A stretch of 55,771 nt of DNA from Azoarcus sp. (GCA_031289095.1 JAITQD010000117.1:1-55771), one strand, 5' to 3'; shown: positions 19,589 through 27,353, numbered from the stretch's first letter. The notes: generated by a model from the letters alone, not told the origin. Numbers and translations: made by a program.

Positions 19589-20938
19589 TTATTCGACGCT
19601 TGCCAATAACCAGCCGTTGAAACGGGCAATTTCTTCTTCGTTCAGTTTGCCCACCAGCGCCAGCAGCCTCAGGCGCGACAGCACGTATTGGTAACGCCCG
19701 CGGTTGAGGTCGCGCCGGACGGTGGCGAGATTCTGCTCGGCGGTCAGAATGTCCAACGTCGTGCGCTTGCCAGCCTGAAAGCCTTTTCTCGTCGAAGCCA
19801 GCGCCTGCTCGGCGGATTTCGCCGCCATCTCATAGGCCGTCACCCAGTGCACGCCCTGGGTCACGCCATCGAATTCCTTCCTGATCTGCAAACCGACTTC
19901 ACGCCGCGTCGCTTCCAGTTGCTGACGCGCCTTGTCCAGTTCGGCCCGAGCCTGACGCACCACGGAAACCGTATCACCGCCGGAAAAAATCGGCACGTTG
20001 AACTGCACGCCCACCAGGTTTCCGTCGGTCTTGGTGTCAATGGTGTTGCTACTGTCGCTCTTGTTCTTGAAGCGTTGCGCGATCAGGTCGGCAGTGGGCA
20101 AATGGCCGGAGAGCGCCTTGTTGACCTGTTTGTCGGCCGCCACAGCAGCAGCGTTCAGCGCAATGAGTTGCGGGTTGACCTCCTCGGCCATCCGAATCCA
20201 GTCTTCGAGTCGGGCCGGATCGGGCGGCGTGAGCGGCATGCGTCCGGGATCGAGACGGGCCAGTTGCGTCAGGGGACGGTTGATGATGGCCTTGAGGGCA
20301 TCGTAAGCGTAATTGAGGCGGTATTGCTGCTCGATGGCCTGCGCTGCGGCCAGATCGAGGCTCGAACGGGCTTCGTCGATGTCGGTGCGCGTGCCCGCGC
20401 CGGACTGGAACGCTTTCTGGGCATAGTCGAGCTGCGCCAGATAAGCATCACGCTGCCCCTTGATGACGTTCAGTTCCGTTTCCTCGAGCAGGACGTCGAA
20501 ATACGCCGTGCCGATGCGGGCGCCAACATCCTGTTCCGCCCACTTCAGGCTGGCCTCGGCTCCCGCAACCTGTGCCTGCGCCTGCCGCCAGCCAGCATAA
20601 CTGCCAGGCCGGAACAGGGGCTGACGCAAGCCCAGGGTATAGTTGTAGCTGCGGTAATCTGAGTCGTCCTTGGAGGTGCCTCCCGCGTATTTGGTCTCTC
20701 TATCGGTCGAATTGCGGGCATTGGAGCCGTTAAACGACACGTTGGGCAGCAATTGCGCCAGCGCCTGCGGCTCCGCCTCGCGCCGGGCGCGAGTATCGGC
20801 CTGCGCGGCCAGGAAAGTAGCGTCGGCCTGTACCGCCTCGCGGTACAGGCTCAACAGATCGTCGGCCCGAACCGGCGAGGCCACCAGCACCGCGCCGCCC
20901 AACAGGGCGACGGTCAGGCGAAAAACACATGCTTTCAT
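19589..20938 (-). CDS. TolC-family outer membrane channel protein (copy 1)
   Basis: 449 residues with a signal peptide (MKACVFRLTVALLGGAVLVA, cleaved near VRA-D) and two repeated OEP halves. This suits a trimeric channel used by type I secretion or efflux pumps. Features are LSLYREAVQADATFLAAQAD at the mature start, YNYTLGLRQPLFRPGSYAGW, VGVQFNVPIFSGGDTVSVVR, and GFQAGKRTTLDILTAEQNL, the helix-turn typical of TolC. A GAGAGG ribosome site precedes the ATG at 20938. It is divergent from the ABC transporter and upstream of uup. No inner-membrane or adaptor partner is adjacent, so its pump is encoded elsewhere. Confidence 0.9.
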   Translation of the reverse strand: MKACVFRLTVALLGGAVLVASPVRADDLLSLYREAVQADATFLAAQADTRARREAEPQALAQLLPNVSFNGSNARNSTDRETKYAGGTSKDDSDYRSYNYTLGLRQPLFRPGSYAGWRQAQAQVAGAEASLKWAEQDVGARIGTAYFDVLLEETELNVIKGQRDAYLAQLDYAQKAFQSGAGTRTDIDEARSSLDLAAAQAIEQQYRLNYAYDALKAIINRPLTQLARLDPGRMPLTPPDPARLEDWIRMAEEVNPQLIALNAAAVAADKQVNKALSGHLPTADLIAQRFKNKSDSSNTIDTKTDGNLVGVQFNVPIFSGGDTVSVVRQARAELDKARQQLEATRREVGLQIRKEFDGVTQGVHWVTAYEMAAKSAEQALASTRKGFQAGKRTTLDILTAEQNLATVRRDLNRGRYQYVLSRLRLLALVGKLNEEEIARFNGWLLASVE

Positions 20939-21158
20939 TGAATGAATCCCTCTCGTTCTTTATTTCATTATTTTCGTCCCGGCGATATAACACCACCCAT
21001 GGCCCACGCCGTCAAGCCTTCATCATCCGCAACGCCATCCCGCTGGCGCGATTGGATGATCACCATCCTCCACGCACGGTGGTGCTCATACTGTCTCCTG
21101 ACTGTTTGCCATCCATGATGGCAGTAATATCCGACGTAATTTGTGTTTTCTCCCCAGG

Positions 21159-21180
21159 TTATATTGTTCCGCTCATATAA
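21159..21180 (+). promoter_or_regulatory. Candidate operator upstream of ABC transporter
   Basis: TTATAT and ATATAA form an inverted repeat with a 10-base spacer, a spacing that suits a dimeric activator or repressor. It ends 15 bases before the candidate -35. Sulfur-transporter operons are commonly CysB/Cbl controlled, but I cannot assign the binder. Confidence 0.3.
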
Positions 21181-21195
21181 AAACAACTTTTTATT

Positions 21196-21225
21196 CTGAC
21201 TTTTACTAAAGCAGACCGCTAGACT
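21196..21225 (+). promoter_or_regulatory. Candidate promoter of ABC transporter operon
   Basis: CTGACT and TAGACT are separated by 18 bases, each with four of six consensus matches. The -10 ends 33 bases before the ATG of the binding-protein gene, which has an AAGGA ribosome site. Confidence 0.35.
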
Positions 21226-21258
21226 GGCTGTCTTCCGTTATCTCCGAAGGAAACCGCC

Positions 21259-22290
21259 ATGCCGTCTGGTAAACACGATCCGTCTTCGCCCAGCCCAAAA
21301 CGGCGCGCGCTGTTGGCCGCCGCTTCCGCCGCGCTGGCCATGCCCCTGATCGGCCTCGGCGGTCGCGCCTGGGCGCAGACCGCGCCGAAAAAGCTCACGC
21401 CGCTGTCGTTCGCCTGGAACCAGACTTCCTTCTGCCTGACGCCGATCGCCGTCGCCAAGGAAACCGGCATTTTCGAGAAGAACGGCCTGGATGTCACCTT
21501 GGTCAATTACTCGGGTTCCACCGATCAACTGCTGGAATCCATCGCCACCGGCAAGTCGGACGCGGCGGTAGGCATGATTTTCCGCTGGCTGAAGCCACTC
21601 GAAGCCGGTTTCGACGTCAAGATAGTTGCGGGCCTGCACGGCGGCTGCGTGCGTCTGATCGGTTACAAGCCGGGGGGCGTCACCAGACTCGCCGACCTGC
21701 GCGGCAAGACTATCGGCGTGCCCGACCTCGGCGCGCCCGCGACGCACTTTTTCAGCGTCTACTTGAAAAAGAACGGCATCGACCCGGAAAAGGAAGTTTC
21801 TTGGCGGGTTTATCAGCGCGACCTGCTCGGCCTCGCGGCGGAAAAGGGCGAAATCCACGCCGTCGCCGACAGCGACCCCATGGCGTTCAAGATCGAACGC
21901 GATTCCAAGGGCGCTTTCGTGGAACTGGCGACCAACAATCAGGGTGAGTACCACGACAAGGCATGCTGCGTGATCGGCATCAACGGCAACCTCGTGCGCA
22001 CCAACAAGCCGGTCGCGGCGGCGCTGGTGCATTCGCTGGTCGACGCTTACGACTGGACAGCGCACCACATCGAGGAGAGCGCGCAAATCTTCCTCAAGTA
22101 CACCACGAACATGACGCTCGGCGAGCTGAAGGAACTTTACGGGACGCTTAACCTGCACCATCACCCGGTTGGCACCGATCTGCGCGATGAAATCGCCGCT
22201 TACGCGCAAGACTTCAAGAAACTGGGCGTGCTCAAGGCCAGCACCGATCCGGCGAAATACGCCGAGCACGTGTTCGTGAAGGTGCTCTGA
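21259..22290 (+). CDS. ABC transporter substrate-binding protein, SsuA/TauA/NMT1 family
   Basis: Periplasmic receptor of a nitrate/sulfonate/taurine-type importer, 343 residues. The signal (PKRRALLAAASAALAMPL... GRAWAQ) has paired arginines and could use Tat or Sec. The mature protein shows the family pattern: PIAVAKETGIFEKNGLDVTLVNYSG, GKSDAAVGMI and DLRGKTIGVPDLGAPATHFF. It resembles aliphatic-sulfonate and thiamine-precursor binders, but the ligand cannot be read from sequence. It is first in a three-gene importer operon (27 bases to the permease). The metY/methyltransferase/cupin group downstream makes an organosulfur ligand plausible. Confidence 0.88.
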   Translation: MPSGKHDPSSPSPKRRALLAAASAALAMPLIGLGGRAWAQTAPKKLTPLSFAWNQTSFCLTPIAVAKETGIFEKNGLDVTLVNYSGSTDQLLESIATGKSDAAVGMIFRWLKPLEAGFDVKIVAGLHGGCVRLIGYKPGGVTRLADLRGKTIGVPDLGAPATHFFSVYLKKNGIDPEKEVSWRVYQRDLLGLAAEKGEIHAVADSDPMAFKIERDSKGAFVELATNNQGEYHDKACCVIGINGNLVRTNKPVAAALVHSLVDAYDWTAHHIEESAQIFLKYTTNMTLGELKELYGTLNLHHHPVGTDLRDEIAAYAQDFKKLGVLKASTDPAKYAEHVFVKVL

Positions 22291-22316
22291 GCGCCCGCCG
22301 GAGAAAGGAAATTGCC

Positions 22317-23423
22317 ATGAGTTCGAGCGCGATTGCCACCGCTGCCGCGCCCGGTTTCGAGCGCAAGCTGCCGCCCCCTGCCAGCAGGGCGGCGAGCACC
22401 GTGGAAGTTTTCCCAGCGGCGAATGTTGCATCGCTCGAAACCCGGGCGGCGTTCCACCCGCACTGGCAGGGACTCGCCGCCGCCTTGGCCTGGGGCTTCA
22501 TGGCGGCGGTTACACTGGCGTGGCCCAACCAGCCCGCCGGATTCGTCGAGGACTGGCCCTACACCACGGAGTTCGGCATCGCCACAGGCGTCGTCGCGGC
22601 AATCTGCGCTTTCCTCGCTTTTGCTGCGAGTGCGCACGTCCGCCTGCTGCATCGCGCTTGCGCCGTGTTCCGCCACGGCGCGCCATGGATCATCGTCTCC
22701 GCCCTTCTCCTGGCGCTGTGGGAAATTTTGACCGCCAAGACGGGCGTTTTGCCGCCGCCGTTCTTTGCGCCGCCGTCAAGCCTCATCGACGCTTACGCGA
22801 ACGACTACGCACGCTTGGCCGACAGCACCTGGAATTCGGTGAAGCTGCTGCTTGAAGGGGTGGCCTGGGGCGCAGCAATCGGTTTTACGGTCGGGGTTGC
22901 CATCGGCTGGTCGCGTGCGGTCAATTACTGGGTGCACCCGATCCTGCGCTTTCTCGGCCCCCTGCCGCCCACGGCGCTGCTGCCGATCGCCTTTTTCTTT
23001 TTCCCGTCGAGCCACGCGGCTTCCGTCTTTTTGATCGCGCTGGCGACCGGGTTCCCGGTGGCGATTCTGTCGTGGTCGGGCGTAGCGGGCGTCAACAAGG
23101 CGTACTACGACGTGGCGCGCACGATGGGCGCTTCCGAGTGGTTCCTGATTTTCCGCGTCGCCATTCCCGCCGCCTTGCCACAGGTATTCGTCGGTCTGTT
23201 CATGGGTTTCGGTTCGTCGTTCGTGGTGCTGATCGTGGCCGAGATGATGGGCGTCAAGTCGGGGCTGGGCTGGTATCTCACCTGGGCGCAGGGCTACGCA
23301 TCCTATGTGAACATGTATGCGGCGCTGATTGTGATGACCGTCATTTTCTCCAGCCTCATTTCGCTGCTTTTCGCCGTGCGCGACCGCGTGCTCGTCTGGC
23401 AGAAGGGAATCGTCAAATGGTAG
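22317..23423 (+). CDS. ABC transporter permease, SsuC/TauC type with extra N-terminal helices
   Basis: Inner-membrane channel subunit of the importer. It has 368 residues against about 250-280 for usual SsuC or TauC. The C-terminal ~260 residues are the normal domain, with the cytoplasmic EAA loop ARTMGASEWFLIFRVAIP near residues 261-280 that docks the ATPase. The extra ~110 N-terminal residues carry two further hydrophobic segments (LAAALAWGFMAAVTLAW and VVAAICAFLAFAAS) and a soluble Pro/Ala-rich start. Its last codons overlap the ATPase start (ATGGTAG). Confidence 0.88.
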   Translation: MSSSAIATAAAPGFERKLPPPASRAASTVEVFPAANVASLETRAAFHPHWQGLAAALAWGFMAAVTLAWPNQPAGFVEDWPYTTEFGIATGVVAAICAFLAFAASAHVRLLHRACAVFRHGAPWIIVSALLLALWEILTAKTGVLPPPFFAPPSSLIDAYANDYARLADSTWNSVKLLLEGVAWGAAIGFTVGVAIGWSRAVNYWVHPILRFLGPLPPTALLPIAFFFFPSSHAASVFLIALATGFPVAILSWSGVAGVNKAYYDVARTMGASEWFLIFRVAIPAALPQVFVGLFMGFGSSFVVLIVAEMMGVKSGLGWYLTWAQGYASYVNMYAALIVMTVIFSSLISLLFAVRDRVLVWQKGIVKW

Positions 23424-24238
23424 TGGCCGCCACGGCAGAAAAACCGCGCCCGGAAGACATCGCGCCGCCCGCAGCGGCGCATGGCGCTTCAAGGATTCGC
23501 GTCGAGCGCGTGAGCCATGGGTTCGACGCACCTTCCGGTCGGCTGGAGGTGCTGGAAGACGTCGATCTCGACGTTGCGCCCGGCGAATTCGTCGCCCTGC
23601 TCGGCCCCAGTGGCTGCGGCAAGTCGACGCTTCTGCGCCTCGTGGCCGGGCTGGAACCCGCCAGCGCGGGCGCGATTTTCCAGGACGATGGCCCGATCAC
23701 CCGCCCCGATCCCTCGCGCATTGTGGTGTTCCAAGATCCGACGCTCTTTCCCTGGCGCACGGTGTGGGACAACGTGGCGCTGGGCTTGCAGGCGCAGGGC
23801 ATTCTGAAGCAGGAAAAAACCCGGGTGAACGCGGCCCTGCGCAAGGTGGGACTGGAGGGGTTCGCCACGTCCTATCCGCACCAGTTGTCCGGCGGCATGG
23901 CGCAGCGCGTCGCCTTGGCGCGGGCGCTGGTCAATAACCCTAAACTGCTGATTCTCGACGAACCGCTGGGCAAGCTCGATTCGCTCACCCGCCTGGAAAT
24001 GCAGGGCGAACTCGTGTCGCTGTGGCAGAAAAACGGCTTTTCGGTGCTGCTCGTCACCCACGATGTCGAGGAGGCGCTGTTCCTGGCGCAGCGGGTGGTG
24101 ATCTTCAGCCCGCGTCCGGCGAAAATCATTACCGAAATCACCATCGACCGCCCTTACCCGCGCCACCGCGACGATCCGGTACTCACCGGCCTGCGGCACG
24201 AAGTGCTGAACCAGTTGGGGTTGGGGAAAAGCTGGTAG
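23417..24238 (+). CDS. ABC transporter ATP-binding protein, SsuB/TauB type
   Basis: 273-residue ATPase that powers the importer. It shows Walker A GPSGCGKST, Q-loop FQDPTLFPWRTVWDNV, signature LSGGMAQRVALARAL, Walker B LLILDEPLGKLD and switch His in LVTHDVEEAL. This is the nitrate/sulfonate/taurine subclass (TC 3.A.1.16/17 type). The start is the ATG at 23417 overlapping the permease stop. The frame is open upstream but that part only shadows the permease. An unusual 40-residue N-terminal leader rich in Ala, Pro and Glu precedes the ABC domain. Confidence 0.92.
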   Translation: MVVAATAEKPRPEDIAPPAAAHGASRIRVERVSHGFDAPSGRLEVLEDVDLDVAPGEFVALLGPSGCGKSTLLRLVAGLEPASAGAIFQDDGPITRPDPSRIVVFQDPTLFPWRTVWDNVALGLQAQGILKQEKTRVNAALRKVGLEGFATSYPHQLSGGMAQRVALARALVNNPKLLILDEPLGKLDSLTRLEMQGELVSLWQKNGFSVLLVTHDVEEALFLAQRVVIFSPRPAKIITEITIDRPYPRHRDDPVLTGLRHEVLNQLGLGKSW

Positions 24239-24337
24239 CCTGCCCGCTTCTGCGCGTGCCGAGCATCCGGCGCGATCCGGCGCGCGCATTCTATCGTTCT
24301 ATACTCTTGTGTTTTCCATTTTCAGCCGTACTTCGCC

Positions 24338-25702
24338 ATGTCCAAAACCGCCGCATCCCGAAAATCCCCGAAAAAAGAATCCGCCCAAAAAGTCCGACCT
24401 GGCCAGCCCGCCGCGTCCGAAACCGCCGCACCACCCCTGTCTTTTGACACCCTCTGTATCCAGGGCGGCTACGATCCCAAGGTGAGCGAGCCGCGCATTC
24501 TGCCCATCGTCCAGAGTACGACCTACAAGTACGATGACATCGACCACGTCAACCGGATCATGACGTTGCAGGCGTTCGGCCACAAATACAGCCGAACCAG
24601 CAACCCCACCGTGGCCGGGTTCGAGGCGCGGATGAACTTGCTCGAAGGCGGCACGGCGACGGTGGCGACGGCCTCGGGGCAGGCCGCGAACCTGTTGGCG
24701 ATCATCACCATTGTGCGGCCCGGCGACCATATCCTGGCGGCGAGCCAGCTCTACGGCGGCACTTTTACTCTGCTCAATTCCACCCTGAAGAAGTTCGGGA
24801 TCGAGACGACCTTTTTCGATCCCAACGCCTCGCGCGCCGACGTTGAAAAGCTCGTCCGCCCCGAAACCCGGCTCATTTTCGGCGAGACCCTCGGCAACCC
24901 CGGCCTCGCCATTCTCGATTTCGACAAGCTCGCCCACATCGCCAAAAAGCACGGCATTCCCTTCATCGTCGACAACTCGCTGGCGACTGCCTGGCTGTGC
25001 CAGCCGTTCAAACACGGCGCGAATATCGTCACTTATTCCGCGACCAAATACGTCGACGGCCACGCCACCAGCATCGGCGGTGCGGTCATCGACGGCGGCA
25101 ACTTCGACTGGGCAAACGGCAAATTCCCCGATTTCACGACGCCCGATCCCACCTACAACGGCGTGATCTACACGCAGAACTTTCCGCAGACGGCGTTTCT
25201 CGTCAAGGCGCGCGCCCAATTCCTGCGCGACTTCGGCGGTTGCCTGAGTCCGCTCAACGCCTTTTTGTTCAACCTCGGGCTTGAAACCCTGCACCTGCGC
25301 ATGCCGCGCCATGGCGAAAATGCGCTCGCGCTCGCCCGCTTCCTTGCCAAACACTCCAAGGTGGCGTGGGTCAATTACCCCGGTCTTGATGCCACCGGCA
25401 AAAAGCGCATCGAAAAGTATTTTCGCCACAAAAATGGTAGTGGCATTCTCACCTTTGGCATCAAGGGCGACTTGGATTCGGTGCGCCGCTTTGTGAAGCG
25501 GTTGCGGGTGGCCGCGCTCGTGGTGCATGTCGCCGACGCCCGCACCGGCGTACTGCATCCGGCCTCGTCCACCCACGCGCAGATGAACGAAAAGCAACTG
25601 CTCGCCGCCGGCATCACCCCGGATATGATCCGGGTCTCCGTCGGCACCGAGGACGTCGCCGACCTGATCGCCGATTTCGACCAGGCACTGGCCGCCGCCT
25701 GA
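24338..25702 (+). CDS. metY: O-acetylhomoserine sulfhydrylase-type PLP enzyme
   Basis: Cys/Met-metabolism PLP enzyme, 454 residues. The Schiff-base lysine is K237 in YSATKYVDGH. PLP contacts include SGQAANLLAI near 113, the ring-stacking Tyr in QLYGGTF, and D212 in IVDNSLATAWL. The closest functional type is O-acetylhomoserine (thiol)-lyase, which makes homocysteine from sulfide or methionine from methanethiol. Methionine gamma-lyase uses the same fold and cannot be excluded. A Lys/Ala/Ser-rich extension of about 30 residues precedes the domain. It lies 99 bases after the ABC transporter and 32 before the methyltransferase, suggesting one sulfur operon. Confidence 0.85.
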   Translation: MSKTAASRKSPKKESAQKVRPGQPAASETAAPPLSFDTLCIQGGYDPKVSEPRILPIVQSTTYKYDDIDHVNRIMTLQAFGHKYSRTSNPTVAGFEARMNLLEGGTATVATASGQAANLLAIITIVRPGDHILAASQLYGGTFTLLNSTLKKFGIETTFFDPNASRADVEKLVRPETRLIFGETLGNPGLAILDFDKLAHIAKKHGIPFIVDNSLATAWLCQPFKHGANIVTYSATKYVDGHATSIGGAVIDGGNFDWANGKFPDFTTPDPTYNGVIYTQNFPQTAFLVKARAQFLRDFGGCLSPLNAFLFNLGLETLHLRMPRHGENALALARFLAKHSKVAWVNYPGLDATGKKRIEKYFRHKNGSGILTFGIKGDLDSVRRFVKRLRVAALVVHVADARTGVLHPASSTHAQMNEKQLLAAGITPDMIRVSVGTEDVADLIADFDQALAAA

Positions 25703-25734
25703 CCCCATCCTGTTTTCTACTCCGCCGCAATCCC

Positions 25735-26697
25735 ATGCAGATCGACACCGCCCGTTACCTGAAACTCGACGCCGCCCCCGTCCGCCTGAAGGACACCTTG
25801 GACATTCTCGTCACCGAGCACGCCTTTCTGCCCAGCGTCGATGAAATGCTCTCCGACTGGGTGGCCACCATCGCCACGCCGGCCTTCAAGTTGCTGCGCC
25901 AGCAAAAAGGCGTGCAGGCCGGCTTTTGCAGCATCGGCACCGGCACGGGGCTGGACGCCCTCGCCGCCATCGAGACGCTGGGCGCAGCACGAGTCGGCAT
26001 CACCGACGTGCACGCAGACGTGGTCGACGCCGCTGCGGGCAACATCCGCAAAAACCTGAAGAATCCAGATGACATCGTACTGGACGCCGGTTTCGGCGAC
26101 CTGCTGGAGCCCTTGCGCCACAGCGACAGCGACGCGCAGCCGCATTACGACCTGATCTACGAAAACCTGCCCAACATTCCCATCGACGACGCCGGAAAAG
26201 CCGCCGCCGCGCGCAAAAGCTCCGGCCACATTCCGCCCCGCACGGAAGCCGTCCCCGAACGCCTGCGCCGGAACCTGCTGGCGCTGCATTACGTCGCGCT
26301 CCTGAAGGCGAAGCCGTTTCTGACCCCCGACGGCGCAGTGCTGTCGCTCGTCGGCGGGCGCATTCCGCTCGACGTTTTCCAGGAAATGGGCCGGCTCGCC
26401 GGTTATCGTTCCGAAATTTTCACCTACGGCTGGAAAATCCAGACCGATCCGGAAGAAATCATCGGCGGCCACCTCCGTCAACAGGAAGAAGGCTTCGGCC
26501 CTTACCACTTCTACCGCGCAGACCGCCTTGCCACAGCCTTCTCAGGCGTGAGCCTGGAGACTTCGGGCCGCGACGCCCACGCCATTGAGCGCCTTCTCGC
26601 GCCCGACGAACTGTCCCCGGAGGAAGCTCTCTCCACCTGGAAGAAGGGCGAAGTCATCGGGCATACCGTTGTAGCCTTGCGCTCGACCCCCGTGTGA
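25735..26697 (+). CDS. SAM-dependent methyltransferase resembling methionine S-methyltransferase domain
   Basis: 320-residue class I methyltransferase. SAM motif I is CSIGTGTGLDALAA at 65-78, with an acidic residue in ITDVHADVV (D91). After strand 4, where N-methyltransferases have NPPY, it reads YENLPNIP at 142-149. Then come HYVALLKAKPFLTPDGAVLS and VGGRIPLDVFQEMGRLAGY. The order (P-rich post-strand-4 loop, long helix, GGRP-like motif) recalls, from memory, the methyl-transfer domain of plant MMT and bacterial MmtN, which make S-methylmethionine. That is inference. The stop overlaps the cupin start by 4 bases (GTGA), so the two are co-translated. Confidence 0.75.
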   Translation: MQIDTARYLKLDAAPVRLKDTLDILVTEHAFLPSVDEMLSDWVATIATPAFKLLRQQKGVQAGFCSIGTGTGLDALAAIETLGAARVGITDVHADVVDAAAGNIRKNLKNPDDIVLDAGFGDLLEPLRHSDSDAQPHYDLIYENLPNIPIDDAGKAAAARKSSGHIPPRTEAVPERLRRNLLALHYVALLKAKPFLTPDGAVLSLVGGRIPLDVFQEMGRLAGYRSEIFTYGWKIQTDPEEIIGGHLRQQEEGFGPYHFYRADRLATAFSGVSLETSGRDAHAIERLLAPDELSPEEALSTWKKGEVIGHTVVALRSTPV

Positions 26698-27332
26698 ATA
26701 CCCTGTCCCCTGCCGCCGCGCTCGCGGCCATTGGCGCAGTGCGCCAGCATTTCACAGCCCGCCTCGTTGCGGGCCGCGAAGCGCCCGCCATCGCGGCGGA
26801 ACTCGAAAACGTGCTGGCCCTGCTCGACACCGTGGACTTTTCCCATGCCGACGAAAAGCACCTGCGGGCCAGCGGTCACCCGGTCATCCGCCAGTTGCAG
26901 CAGGCCCACGTGCGGGGCGGCGGCGCTTCGACAGAAGCAGTGTTCGGCGCCTTTCTGCCCCACCTCGACGCCCTGCCTTGGCGCTACAGCTACGAACCCC
27001 GGCCCGATGCGCCCGACATCGGCGCGCGCATGGCCTGGGCGGAACTCGTCGGCCCCATCGCGCCATTCCACAGCAGCAAAGTCTGTCTTGGGTTGACCGC
27101 CATCGGCCCTCGCCTGCTCTATCCGCAGCACTATCACCCGGCGGTGGAAACTTATCTTGTCGTTTCCGGCACGGCATCTTGGACGGCTGACGGCAGCACC
27201 CGGCGACATCCGCCGGGCGCGCTGATCCTGCACCCCTCGAACATCGTGCACGCAATGGAAGCCGGCGACGAACCACTGCTTGCCGCCTATGCGTGGACGG
27301 GCGACGTGGAAACGCTATCGGCTTATATTTGA
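26694..27332 (+). CDS. DMSP-lyase-like cupin (DddQ/DddK/DddL family)
   Basis: 212-residue protein whose C-terminal half is a cupin. Motif 1 is YPQHYHPAVETYLVVSG with H146, H148, E152 and Y154; motif 2 contains H186 in SNIVHAM. In DddQ and DddK DMSP lyases the metal is held by His, His, Glu and His, with a Tyr as the base that abstracts the alpha proton; the spacing 0, 2, 6, 8, 40 is reproduced exactly here. The N-terminal ~120 residues are helical, as in DddQ/DddL. The GTG start at 26694 overlaps the methyltransferase stop. It probably cleaves DMSP or a related sulfonium, but substrate is unproven. A strong terminator follows. Confidence 0.78.
   Translation: MNTLSPAAALAAIGAVRQHFTARLVAGREAPAIAAELENVLALLDTVDFSHADEKHLRASGHPVIRQLQQAHVRGGGASTEAVFGAFLPHLDALPWRYSYEPRPDAPDIGARMAWAELVGPIAPFHSSKVCLGLTAIGPRLLYPQHYHPAVETYLVVSGTASWTADGSTRRHPPGALILHPSNIVHAMEAGDEPLLAAYAWTGDVETLSAYI
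27297..27326 (+). repeat. 30-bp segment duplicated at 49830-49859 (copy 1, inside cupin gene)
   Basis: The 30 bases encoding the end of the cupin (TGDVETLSAY) recur without mismatch 22.5 kb away, next to a transposase remnant. This copy is in the intact gene. Confidence 0.85.
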
Positions 27333-27353
27333 ATGTCTGAGTGCAGAAAATAC

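Larger units (their letters stand above)
20939..21258. other. Divergent intergenic region upstream of transporter
   Basis: This 320-base gap lies between tolC copy 1 and the ABC transporter. No gene is seen. It holds a GCCATC-CAT-GATGGC palindrome at 21108-21122, an inverted repeat at 21159-21180 and a candidate promoter at 21196-21225. The right half is strikingly AT-rich for this genome. I see no TPP or SAM riboswitch consensus. Confidence 0.5.

Noticed and set aside
20939-21258. TPP or SAM riboswitch before the NMT1/SsuA-type binding protein
   Set aside because: No CTGAGA thi-box or SAM-I core was found; the region is AT-rich with only simple inverted repeats.
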